Source: Pseudomonadota bacterium (GTDB lineage: Bacteria > Pseudomonadota > Alphaproteobacteria > Caulobacterales > Caulobacteraceae). Taken from it: a stretch of 64,000 nucleotides of DNA. Location: the NCBI GenBank assembly GCA_020161365.1, contig JAIUNU010000008.1, positions 62,001-126,000 on the forward strand, given 5' to 3'. Of the stretch, positions 57,146-64,000 are shown one piece after another. How positions within the stretch are numbered: the first letter of the stretch is position 1; the number at the start of each line of letters is the position of its first letter. The translations under genes and the position numbers were made by a program. Below the pieces are notes generated by a model. It made no database searches, was not told where the DNA came from, and saw nothing but the letters and a program-made list of their open reading frames with translations.

Positions 57146-59536
57146 TTAGAAATCGGCCGAGATCGTGAACTGAATCGTTCTGGGCGGCGCCGGGCGGAAG
57201 CTGGCGGCGGTGTTCACCGTCGTGCTGATGGTACCCAGATAGTCCTTGTCGAACAGGTTATCGACGTTGACCCGCGCCTTGATCTGGCTGAACGGGCCGG
57301 CCGAGAAGCCGTCGCCGATGTCGATATAGGCGTTGACGATCGTATAGCCGCCGACGCTTTCGCTGTTGATGAAGTTGGTGAAGCGGCTCTCCAGATGGCG
57401 CGCCGAGACGTTCATCAACAGGCCGTCGAACGGCTCGACCGTGACGCCGCCCTGGAGCACCCAGTCGGGGAAGTCCGGCACCTTCTTGCCGGCGATGGCC
57501 AGGGTGGTGGCCGCCGCCGTGGCGCTGGCGCGGTAGTTCAGGACGTCATCCTGGAACTTGGCGCTGTTGTACGAAAGGTTGGCGTTGAAATAGGCTTTGC
57601 CCGCCAGGATCTCCGGCTTCCACTGGCCGCTGAACTCGACGCCCTTGGCCCGGACGGCGCCGACGTTCTGGAAGAAGGTCTCGGTGATCCCGCCACCGCC
57701 CGGCACCAGCGCTGCGAACGACTGCAGACGGTTCTTGAACTCGGTCTGGTAGGCCACGATCGAGGCGTTGAACGTCTTGTGGTTGGCGCGGTAGCCGAGC
57801 TCCCAGTTCGTCGAGGTCTCGGGGTCGGGCCCCGCGACCGTCGGGCTGGCGGCCGAGAAGATGTCATCGGCGCCGCGCGGCAGGGCCATGTTCTCAGAGT
57901 ACGAGGCGAAAATCTGGTCGCGACCGGTCACGCTGTAGACCGCGCCCACCTGCGGCAGGAAGCTGTCCTTCCAGTTGTCCTTCAGCAGCGGACGGCGGCT
58001 GTTGATATAGTCGTTCGGATTGCGATAGCCCGAGATCTTGTAGTCGATGTCGGTGGCCTTGAAGCCGAGCTCCAGCTTCAGCTTGGAGTCCATCAGCGTC
58101 AGCGTGTCCTTCAGGAAGAACTGCGTGGTCTCCCGCAGGGATTTATAGTCACGCTGGGCGTGGACCCGCTCGTTGAAGAGCGGTTTGCCGTCCGGGTTGC
58201 CGTTCTCGACGTTGTAGCGGTTCTGGGTGCGGTGATAGTCGTCGTTCTCCAGCCAGACGCCGGCCTCGATCTTGTTGACGCCGACATGCCAGGCCAGCTT
58301 GGCGGTCACGCCCTGGCGGATCCCGTCAATGCCCGACAGGCCGTACTGGATGCCCTTGGGCGCGAACAGGCCCGGCACGATCAGGCGCTCGGCGTTGTGG
58401 CTGGCCAGCGAGGTCGCATAGGCCTCCGGCGACACGCCGTACCCGCCCTTGTCCTCGTAATAGGCCGTCGTGATCAGGTCGAGATTGTCGGTGATCGGCG
58501 TGTTCAGCGTCAGGCCGTACAGGTGGTCCTTCCGCTTGTTGATCGCAAACTTGTAGTACTGGGCGTAGTTGGCGTTGGAGTACGGCACGCCGGCCACCGC
58601 CTCGGGCAGGCTGCCCGTCGGGATCGACAGCGGCGTTCCGAACGGAACCGAAGTCGGCACCGCGCCCAGATAGGCGAAATAGCGGCCCTTGCGCCCAAAG
58701 ACATCGCCGGCCGTCCCGGCGTACTGCGCCTTGGTGATCGACGGGCTGTCATAGTCGAAATAGTCGTTGTGGACGGTCTGGAAGGTGATGTCCCCGCCGT
58801 TGGGCAACTCGTACTTCAGCTTCCCCTCGTAGTGCTTGCGATCGATCGTGCCCGGGCCGCGCCACAGGTCGCCCTTGATCCACGAACCGCTGACATAGCC
58901 CGAGAGCGGCCCCACCTTGCCCATCTCGAGACGCAGGAAGGTGCGGCGCAGGTCGTCGCTGCCGAAGGTCTGGCTGATCGCGCCCCCGGCCTCCTCGGAC
59001 GGCGCCTGGGTGAAGTAGTCGACGATCGGACCCAGCGACGCATAGCTGGGCAGGGCGACATCGCCCGCGCCGGCGGAAGCGGTCACCCGCAGCAGATTCT
59101 CGTTGTCGACATAGCGATAGATCGGGCTACCGCCGAACTGGTCGCTGCGCCCCATCGGAATGTTATCCAGCAGGAAGCCGATCTGCTGGAAGTTGAAGGC
59201 GCGCACCGACACCGAGTTGCCGAACTCGTACATGCCCAGCGCGTCATTGGCCTGGACGTTGAAACCCGGGAGGCTCTCCAGCATCTTCAGGCCGGTGATC
59301 CCCGCTGGAGCCGAAAGCAGCGCCTCACGCGTGATCGACACGGTGGCGGTGGCGTGGTCGGTGCCGATGGCGACGCTGGCCTCGGACAAACGCTTGCCGG
59401 TCACCACCACGGTTTCCAGTTCGGCGGGCTTCTCCGACTGCTGAGCGTAGGCGCTGCTCGCGCCCCCCAACAAAGAAGCGGCCAATAAGAGCGCCTTGAG
59501 CCGGGCGGCGTCGCGCGCAGGTTTGCGAGAGGTCAT
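57146..59536 (-). CDS. TonB-dependent receptor
   Basis: Outer-membrane receptor of 796 residues with signal peptide (LKALLLAASLLGGASSAYAQ, cleavage near 32), TonB-box-like ETVVVTGKR, plug domain (about 55-165) and a 22-strand barrel ending in the required aromatic (QFTISADF). It imports an unknown substrate with energy from TonB-ExbBD. ATG 59536 has a GGGGA sequence 7-11 bases upstream; the longer start TTG 59548 is unlikely. The leader carries a tandem glycine riboswitch at 59814-60005, so glycine availability probably controls it. No transport partner gene is adjacent. Confidence 0.93.
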   Translation of the reverse strand: MTSRKPARDAARLKALLLAASLLGGASSAYAQQSEKPAELETVVVTGKRLSEASVAIGTDHATATVSITREALLSAPAGITGLKMLESLPGFNVQANDALGMYEFGNSVSVRAFNFQQIGFLLDNIPMGRSDQFGGSPIYRYVDNENLLRVTASAGAGDVALPSYASLGPIVDYFTQAPSEEAGGAISQTFGSDDLRRTFLRLEMGKVGPLSGYVSGSWIKGDLWRGPGTIDRKHYEGKLKYELPNGGDITFQTVHNDYFDYDSPSITKAQYAGTAGDVFGRKGRYFAYLGAVPTSVPFGTPLSIPTGSLPEAVAGVPYSNANYAQYYKFAINKRKDHLYGLTLNTPITDNLDLITTAYYEDKGGYGVSPEAYATSLASHNAERLIVPGLFAPKGIQYGLSGIDGIRQGVTAKLAWHVGVNKIEAGVWLENDDYHRTQNRYNVENGNPDGKPLFNERVHAQRDYKSLRETTQFFLKDTLTLMDSKLKLELGFKATDIDYKISGYRNPNDYINSRRPLLKDNWKDSFLPQVGAVYSVTGRDQIFASYSENMALPRGADDIFSAASPTVAGPDPETSTNWELGYRANHKTFNASIVAYQTEFKNRLQSFAALVPGGGGITETFFQNVGAVRAKGVEFSGQWKPEILAGKAYFNANLSYNSAKFQDDVLNYRASATAAATTLAIAGKKVPDFPDWVLQGGVTVEPFDGLLMNVSARHLESRFTNFINSESVGGYTIVNAYIDIGDGFSAGPFSQIKARVNVDNLFDKDYLGTISTTVNTAASFRPAPPRTIQFTISADF

Positions 59537-59813
59537 GACTATCCCCAATCATGTTGACCCGCCAAGCGTCACAAGGGGATAGAACCGGGTAAACCTTCGA
59601 GAAGGAAAATAGGTTCAACTATTTCTCAGCGTCAAAACCTTGCGCAACAACTGTTTGATTTTCAGTCAGGCGCTTTTTATTGTATAATATTGAACAATAA
59701 CCGCGCGAAAGCCTTCGGGCGATCGCGTTTGGAGATGTGATTCGTTGTGCTCTTAGGTGTCAGTCGTTCGCGATCACACACAGGGGCTTGGACGCGTCGG
59801 AACGACACGCCTT
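59537..59813 (-). other. Leader of the TonB receptor downstream of the riboswitch
   Basis: A 277-base stretch with no convincing gene. It holds an inverted repeat AAATAG/CTATTT (59607-59612 and 59619-59624), another ATTGT/ACAAT (59679-59683 and 59694-59698) around TATAATAT-like sequence, and, just after the aptamer, GCCCCTG (59781-59788) that could pair with the last aptamer strand. A weak hairpin CGCGATCGCC...TTTCGCG is followed by GGTTATTGTT. These may be an operator, a second promoter, or the switching part of the riboswitch. Confidence 0.4.
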
Positions 59814-60005
59814 CTGCCCCCGCTGTCCTTGGCGCCTGAGAGATTCGGCGGTCGACCAAGGTCGACGGGCCTTGCTCCTTCGGCGAGAGCGGCAAGCGCC
59901 CTGCTTTCCAGCGTTCCACGTCTCGCGCGGTCCTTCTGCTTGAGCGTTTCCGGGGCGGTTTCGCCTTCAGCGCCGGGCCGGGGCCCGGTCTCTCCCGCGA
60001 GAGGC
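59814..60005 (-). ncRNA. Tandem glycine riboswitch (gcvT element)
   Basis: On the minus strand, two glycine aptamers lie in series. Aptamer I (about 59926-60005) has GGGAGAGACC, GCTGAAGGCGAAACC and CTCAAGCAGAAGGACCG. Aptamer II (about 59814-59922) has ACGCTGGAAAGC, GCCGAAGGAGCAAGG and TCTCTCAGGCGCC-AAGGACAG, matching the conserved gcvT-element core in order. A TTGACG -35 box lies at 60034-60039, about 35 bases before the 5' end. No intrinsic terminator follows. The gene downstream in the same direction is the TonB-dependent receptor, not a gcv operon. Confidence 0.93.
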
Positions 60006-60033
60006 CTTCAGGGAACAAAGTCGGAGCGTATAT

Positions 60034-60039
60034 CGTCAA
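60034..60039 (-). promoter_or_regulatory. Candidate -35 box of the riboswitch transcript
   Basis: TTGACG on the minus strand, identical to the Caulobacter housekeeping -35 consensus. The start site would fall near 60001-60005, at the 5' end of aptamer I. The -10 is not clear. Confidence 0.5.
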
Positions 60040-60204
60040 TCCGCCCAGGGACGACTTTCCGGCGCATTCCATCGTGCGCCTGCGTGCGTTGCAGAAAACG
60101 ATGATTTCAGTGGCGCCCGCGTCGCCCGGTCGCGCCCCCGGATCGCGGCCGGACATATCTCGTTAACCATATCTTCGAAGCTTGCCCCCTAGGATAAGGG
60201 CGTC

Positions 60205-61389
60205 ATGGCCGTCTCGTTCTCGCGAAAGCCCGCCTACGCCGCCGCCGCGCCCGTTTCGGGCGCGCCCAGCGACCTGCGCGCCAAGCTCATGGCGGCGATC
60301 CGCAATCCCTACATCAGCGCTAGCGGCGCGGCGCTCCTGTTTCTGGCTTCGCTGGCGACGCTGGTGCTGATCACCAGCGACCCGCACGCCGGCTCGCCAG
60401 TGATTCGGCTGGAGCTGACCAAGATCGGCGCGACCAAGAACGCGCCCGAAGGCTGGCGCGAAGCGCTGGGCGGCGACCCCGCCCACGAGGCCAGCCTGGT
60501 GCCGGGGGAACTGGGTCTTTCGGCCAAACCCTTCGGCCCCCTGATGGCGCAGGCCGAGGGCGAGGCCACCCCCGCCGATGGCCTGGAGAACACGCCGGCG
60601 ATCCCGCAAGGCCCCGGCCTGCCGCAGGCCCCGATCGCCGGCCTGACCGCGCCCGGTCCGGGCGGCGGCCCCCTGCCGATCATCGCCGCCGACGGCCGAA
60701 CCGCCGCCGAGGCCTATGCCCGCCCCTTCACGCCGAACGGCCGCCCCAAGGTCTCCGTCGTTATCGGCGGCCTTGGCCTGAACGCCCAGACCACCCGCGC
60801 CGCGATCGAAACCCTGCCCGGCGAGATCACCCTTTCCTTCGCGCCCTACGCCGAGGGCCTGCAGGGCTGGATCGACCTGGCCCGGGCCCACGGCCACGAG
60901 GTCTTGCTGGAAACGCCGATGGAGCCGGCTGACTACCCGGCCAACGATCCGGGTCCTTACACCCTGATCGCCGCCAACCGGCCCGAGGACACCGTCCGGA
61001 AGCTGGAATGGCTGATGTCGCGCGCCACCGGCTATTTCGGCTTGTCCAACTATCTGGGCGCCCGCTTCGTCGATAACGACCAGGCGATGAACACCTTCAA
61101 CGGCGTCCTGAAGGCGCGGGGCCTGGCCTTCATCGACGATGGCCTGGCCGCCCGCCGCGCCGGTCCGATCCCGCGCGCCTCGGCCGACCGGGTGATCGAC
61201 GACGAGCTCTCGGCCAGCGCCATCGACGCCCAGCTCCGCGCTCTGGAGAACGGTGCGGCGGCGCGGGGACAGTCGCTGGGCTCGGGCTTCGCCTATCCGG
61301 TGACCATCAGCCAGGTTCGCGCCTGGGCGGCCGGTTTGCAGGCGCGCGGCATCCAACTGGCGCCCGCATCGGCCCTGGCGCAGCGTTGA
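60205..61389 (+). CDS. Divergent polysaccharide deacetylase (YibQ-like)
   Basis: Exported or membrane-anchored protein of 394 residues with a hydrophobic helix at about 33-55 and a Pro/Ala-rich spacer. The C-terminal domain (about 180-394) belongs to the divergent polysaccharide deacetylase family (DUF610): RPKVSVVIGGLGLNAQTTRAAIETLPGEITLSFAPYAEGL, HGHEVLLETPMEP and YFGLSNYLGARF. Metal residues of the true deacetylases are partly replaced, so the enzyme activity is uncertain. It is divergent from the riboswitch transcript. A TTAACCAT half-site near 60163 resembles a CtrA half-site, weak evidence for cell-cycle control. Confidence 0.87.
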   Translation: MAVSFSRKPAYAAAAPVSGAPSDLRAKLMAAIRNPYISASGAALLFLASLATLVLITSDPHAGSPVIRLELTKIGATKNAPEGWREALGGDPAHEASLVPGELGLSAKPFGPLMAQAEGEATPADGLENTPAIPQGPGLPQAPIAGLTAPGPGGGPLPIIAADGRTAAEAYARPFTPNGRPKVSVVIGGLGLNAQTTRAAIETLPGEITLSFAPYAEGLQGWIDLARAHGHEVLLETPMEPADYPANDPGPYTLIAANRPEDTVRKLEWLMSRATGYFGLSNYLGARFVDNDQAMNTFNGVLKARGLAFIDDGLAARRAGPIPRASADRVIDDELSASAIDAQLRALENGAAARGQSLGSGFAYPVTISQVRAWAAGLQARGIQLAPASALAQR

Positions 61390-61411
61390 GCGCCCTGAGA
61401 TAAGGCTCGGC

Positions 61412-61900
61412 ATGACCGAGCCTGACCATCCCCAGCACCGCCCCAACGTCGGCGTCGTACTATTCCATTCCGACGGTCGCGTATGGTTGGGCCGCCGTCA
61501 TCGACAGGCCCCGCCCTACAACTGGCAGTTTCCGCAGGGCGGCGTGGACGACGGCGAGGACCTGGAAGCCGCGGCGCGCCGCGAACTCGCCGAGGAGACC
61601 GGCGTCACCTCGGTGGAGCTTCTGGGCCGCACCCAGGGCTGGATCACCTACGACTTCCCGCCCGAGGTTCTGGCCAATCCGAAGCACGCGCGCGGCTGGC
61701 GAGGGCAGAAGCAGGTCTGGTTCGCCTATCGCTTCGTCGGCGAGGAGTCGGAAATCGATCTGGAAGCAGACGAACACATCGAGTTCGACGCCTGGCGATG
61801 GGGCAGGCTCGACGAAACGCCCGAACTGATCGTACCTTTCAAGCGCGGGGTCTACGAAGCGGTGGTCGCCGCGTTCCAGGGGTTCGCGCGCGGGGCCTGA
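61412..61900 (+). CDS. rppH: RNA pyrophosphohydrolase RppH
   Basis: NUDIX enzyme of 162 residues that removes pyrophosphate from the 5' end of triphosphorylated RNA and so starts mRNA decay. The Nudix box is FPQGGVDDGEDLEAAARRELAEETGV, and the RppH-specific features WQFPQGG and WFAYRFVGEESEIDLEADEHIEFDAWRW are present. It lies 22 bases after the deacetylase stop and 30 bases before the hydrolase on the same strand, so it is part of a run of genes. Confidence 0.94.
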   Translation: MTEPDHPQHRPNVGVVLFHSDGRVWLGRRHRQAPPYNWQFPQGGVDDGEDLEAAARRELAEETGVTSVELLGRTQGWITYDFPPEVLANPKHARGWRGQKQVWFAYRFVGEESEIDLEADEHIEFDAWRWGRLDETPELIVPFKRGVYEAVVAAFQGFARGA

Positions 61901-61930
61901 TCTGTCCGCCGCCGCGAAGGGGAGAGTTGG

Positions 61931-63277
61931 ATGGCGGACACGGTTCTGTTGATTCACGGCTATGGCTGCGCGGGCGACGTCTGGGGACCGGTCGCCGAGC
62001 GGCTGAAGGCCGAGGGCTATCGCGTCGAGGCGCCAACCATTCGCTCGGCCGTGCGGACGGTCGACGGCCCGCGCGCGGGCCTGGCGGGCCTGACCCTGGC
62101 CGACTACGTCGCCGAGATGAGCGCCCTGGCCCAGACCCTGGCCAAGGAGACGGGCAAGAAGCCCCTCGTCTTCGGCCATTCGATGGGCGGCCTCATCGCT
62201 CAGAAGATCGCGGAGGCCGGCCACGCCTCGGCGCTGGTCCTGTTCGCTCCCGCCTCGCCGGCGGACGCGCGCGGCAAGCCGAAGCTCTCACCTGTCTTCA
62301 CCTTCCTCAACATGGCCCTGCAGCCCAAGCCCGAGACCAAGGCGGGCAAGATGTGGAAGCCGGGCTTCAAGTTTGGCGTGATGAACGCGGTGCCGGCCAG
62401 CCGACATGACGCGCTCTACGCCACCATGGTGCATGACAGCGGTCAGGTGCTGGCCGATCTGGCATGGCCGGACAAGGATCCCAACAAGGCCGCGCACGTT
62501 GACGCCGCTAAGGTGACGGTTCCGATCCTCGTGCTGGCAGGAGCGCTGGACCGCACCACGCCGCTGGACGACGTGCAGCGGATCGGCCGCAAATACGCCA
62601 GCGCCGATATCAAGATCTATCCCAACAACGCCCACTATCTCATAGACGAGCCGAACACGATGAAGATCCTCGATGACGTGATCGCCTGGCTGCGGGGCAA
62701 GAACCAGACGCCTGCCGCACCGGCCGCACCGGCTCCCAAGGCCGCCCCCGAACCGGCCCCTGAACCGGCCAAGACGCCCGAGCCGGCGCCTGTTGAGGTC
62801 GCCGCCCCGCCGCCCGAGCCCGTAAAGGCCGCTGAGCCGGCCCCCGCCCCGAAGAAAACCGCAGCGCCGAAGGCTGCGGCCAAGCCGAAGGCCGAAGCCA
62901 AGCCCAAGGCCCCAGCCAAGGCTCCCGCCGCCAAGACGGCCGCGCCGAAAGCCAAGGCGGCGCCGGCCGCCGAGCCCGCCGCCAAGGCTCCGACCAAGGC
63001 CAAAGCGCCGGCGAAGGCTCCCGCCAAGGCCCCGTCCAAGCCCGCCGCCGCCGCAAAGCCCAAGCCCGAAGCCAAGCCGAAGGCGGCGGCCAAGCCTGCA
63101 GTCGAAAAGACGCCGGCGGCGAAGAAGGCCGCCACTCCCAAGGCGGCGGCCCCGAAACCGGCGGTCAAGGCTGCGGCCAAGGCCGCTCCGGCCGCCAAGC
63201 CCCCCGCCGCGCCGAAGGCCGCCAAGGCGCCTGCGACAAAGGCGCCGGCCAAATCCTCGCCCAAGGCCAAGAAGTAA
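61931..63277 (+). CDS. Alpha/beta hydrolase with a histone H1-like tail
   Basis: Protein of 448 residues in two parts. Residues 1-255 form an alpha/beta hydrolase with HGYGCAG oxyanion motif, GHSMGG nucleophile (S84), acid D207 and histidine H235. Residues 258-448 are a low-complexity tail of Ala, Pro and Lys, with many AAKP, PKAAAKP and KAPAK repeats, strongly basic like histone H1 or phasin tails. The tail would bind nucleic acid, polyphosphate or another anionic surface. The function is not known. The ATG has GGGGAGAG 7 bases upstream. A weak hairpin (63289-63314) separates it from the next hydrolase gene. Confidence 0.85.
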   Translation: MADTVLLIHGYGCAGDVWGPVAERLKAEGYRVEAPTIRSAVRTVDGPRAGLAGLTLADYVAEMSALAQTLAKETGKKPLVFGHSMGGLIAQKIAEAGHASALVLFAPASPADARGKPKLSPVFTFLNMALQPKPETKAGKMWKPGFKFGVMNAVPASRHDALYATMVHDSGQVLADLAWPDKDPNKAAHVDAAKVTVPILVLAGALDRTTPLDDVQRIGRKYASADIKIYPNNAHYLIDEPNTMKILDDVIAWLRGKNQTPAAPAAPAPKAAPEPAPEPAKTPEPAPVEVAAPPPEPVKAAEPAPAPKKTAAPKAAAKPKAEAKPKAPAKAPAAKTAAPKAKAAPAAEPAAKAPTKAKAPAKAPAKAPSKPAAAAKPKPEAKPKAAAKPAVEKTPAAKKAATPKAAAPKPAVKAAAKAAPAAKPPAAPKAAKAPATKAPAKSSPKAKK

Positions 63278-63328
63278 GTGTAGGCTGACCCCGCCGGCAG
63301 TGTCGTCGGCGGGGGTTTAGGGGCGTTC

Positions 63329-64000
63329 ATGCGCGCACCGGTGATCATGGTCCACGGCGCCTTCTGCGGCGGATGGACGTTCGATGGGTTCCGCGCGCCG
63401 TTCGAGGCGGCGGGACATCGCGTGTTGACGCCCGACCTGATCGGCCACGACGGGGCCAGCAGCGCCGCCGGCGTCTCGATGTCGGACTATGCGCGCCAGA
63501 TCAGCCGGCTCATCGAGACCTGCGAAGCCCCGCCGATCCTGATCGGTCACTCGATGGGCGGCCTGGTCGCCCAGATGGCGGCGGCGCGCGCGCCGGTGTC
63601 CAAGCTGATCCTTCTGGCGCCGTCCGCGCCGTGGGGTGTCTCCGGCGCCAGCCTGGAAGAGGCCGTCTCGGCGGTCAGCCTCTACGCCCTGGGCCCGTAC
63701 TGGATGCAGGCCATCGCGCCGGACTACGGCGTGGTGCGCCGCTACAGCGTCGACCGACTGGAGCGCGCCGACCGCAAGGCGATCTTCGCACGGATGACGG
63801 CCGAGAGCGGCCGCGCGCTGTGGGAGACGCTGAACTGGTGGCTGGACCCATTCATGACCACCAATGTCCGCGCGCCCGCCTGTCCGGTGCTGGCCATCGC
63901 AGGGGGCAAGGATGTGATCCACCCGCCGGCCACGGTCCGCCAGACGGCCGCGCGCCTGGGCGGCCAGGTCGAGGTCTTCGCCGAAATGAGCCACTGGCTG
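63329..64000 (+). CDS. Alpha/beta hydrolase, cut by window end
   Basis: Partial gene: 224 codons from ATG 63329 to the window edge, with no stop reached. It is an alpha/beta hydrolase with VHGAFCGGWTFDGF (oxyanion), IGHSMGGLVAQ (nucleophile serine about residue 93) and AGGKDVIHPP (acid region); the last residues AEMSHWL include the expected catalytic histidine. The triad is thus complete and only a short C-terminus is missing. It follows the tailed hydrolase by 51 bases, so a duplicated hydrolase pair is possible, though the two share little beyond the fold. Confidence 0.85.
   Translation, partial: MRAPVIMVHGAFCGGWTFDGFRAPFEAAGHRVLTPDLIGHDGASSAAGVSMSDYARQISRLIETCEAPPILIGHSMGGLVAQMAAARAPVSKLILLAPSAPWGVSGASLEEAVSAVSLYALGPYWMQAIAPDYGVVRRYSVDRLERADRKAIFARMTAESGRALWETLNWWLDPFMTTNVRAPACPVLAIAGGKDVIHPPATVRQTAARLGGQVEVFAEMSHWL

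Noticed and set aside
59757..60104. Plus-strand frame of 115 codons in the same gap
   Set aside because: Opposite strand of the riboswitch, no ribosome-binding site, no family.
59677..60156. Minus-strand frame of 159 codons upstream of the TonB receptor
   Set aside because: It coincides with the tandem glycine riboswitch; composition is not protein-like and no ribosome-binding site was seen.
60163..60170. TTAACCAT as a CtrA site before the deacetylase gene
   Set aside because: Only one half of the TTAA-N7-TTAA site is present; a single half-site is too weak to call.
62707..63274. Repetitive DNA in the tail of the hydrolase gene as a CRISPR-like or tandem repeat array
   Set aside because: The repeats are irregular, in frame and explained by an Ala/Pro/Lys-rich protein tail.
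63289..63320. Terminator between the two terminal hydrolase genes
   Set aside because: The stem is sound (CCCCGCCG/CGGCGGGG), but only GTTTAGG follows, so it is not a convincing intrinsic terminator.
1..64000. Prophage, integrative element, toxin-antitoxin or defence island
   Set aside because: No integrase, transposase, phage, restriction or CRISPR-associated gene was found, and composition is even along the window.

Overview
The window is a 64 kb stretch of a GC-rich alphaproteobacterial chromosome, almost certainly Caulobacter (C. vibrioides/crescentus or a close relative). The evidence is very high third-position GC, TTGACG-type promoter boxes, a GAAC-N7-GAAC SOS box of the alphaproteobacterial type, an aa3 oxidase operon of alphaproteobacterial layout, and a GGDEF-EAL protein with the degenerate GEDEF motif known from Caulobacter PdeA. 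There are no rRNA or tRNA genes, insertion sequences, prophages or CRISPR arrays. It reads as ordinary core chromosome, with small accessory genes and several unannotated regulatory elements.

Layout. 0-10.4 kb: rnhA and thrB (homoserine kinase), NUDIX, patatin, 3-hydroxybutyrate dehydrogenase, yaaA, two divergent genes around a triple operator, an FAD-linked hydroxyacid dehydrogenase, TsaC/Sua5, a cytochrome b561-YceI fusion and a second YceI. 10.5-18.3 kb: acyl-CoA dehydrogenase, chloroperoxidase-like hydrolase, peroxiredoxin, YqgE, pdeA, RimJ-like acetyltransferase, M16 protease. 18.3-26.3 kb: thrC, then the cytochrome c oxidase cluster (SURF1, DUF983, ctaE, ctaG, a 53-residue membrane protein, ctaB, ctaD, ctaC), all on the minus strand and read from ctaC towards pdeA. 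26.6-30.4 kb: PadR-DUF1700-DUF2807 and tldD on plus. 30.4-43.4 kb: a candidate structured RNA, POT peptide transporter, gshA, rsmE, ppk2, S10 peptidase, DUF4153 and ABC exporter. 43.5-51.3 kb: ubiA, desaturase, an SOS-box glyoxalase-fold gene and small accessory genes. 51.5-57.1 kb: proA-nadD-rsfS-rlmH-envC-like-ctpA, a compact housekeeping cluster closed by an intrinsic terminator. 57.1-64 kb: a TonB-dependent receptor behind a tandem glycine riboswitch, then divergent deacetylase, rppH and two alpha/beta hydrolases, the second cut by the window edge.

Working together: ctaC/D/E with CtaB, CtaG and SURF1 give the subunits and the heme and copper maturation of an aa3 oxidase. ThrB and ThrC are the last two steps to threonine but lie 17 kb apart. 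RsfS and RlmH both act on the large ribosomal subunit. The EnvC-like protein has lost its zinc ligands and is probably an activator of peptidoglycan hydrolysis rather than a hydrolase.

The most notable non-coding find is a tandem glycine riboswitch (59814-60005, minus) whose only downstream gene is a TonB-dependent receptor. Others are three TTTCCA-N3-TGGAAA operators beside a small HTH gene, a FixK-like box before ctaC, a GAAC-N7-GAAC box before a VOC gene, and a run of hairpins ending in an intrinsic terminator between two minus-strand genes.
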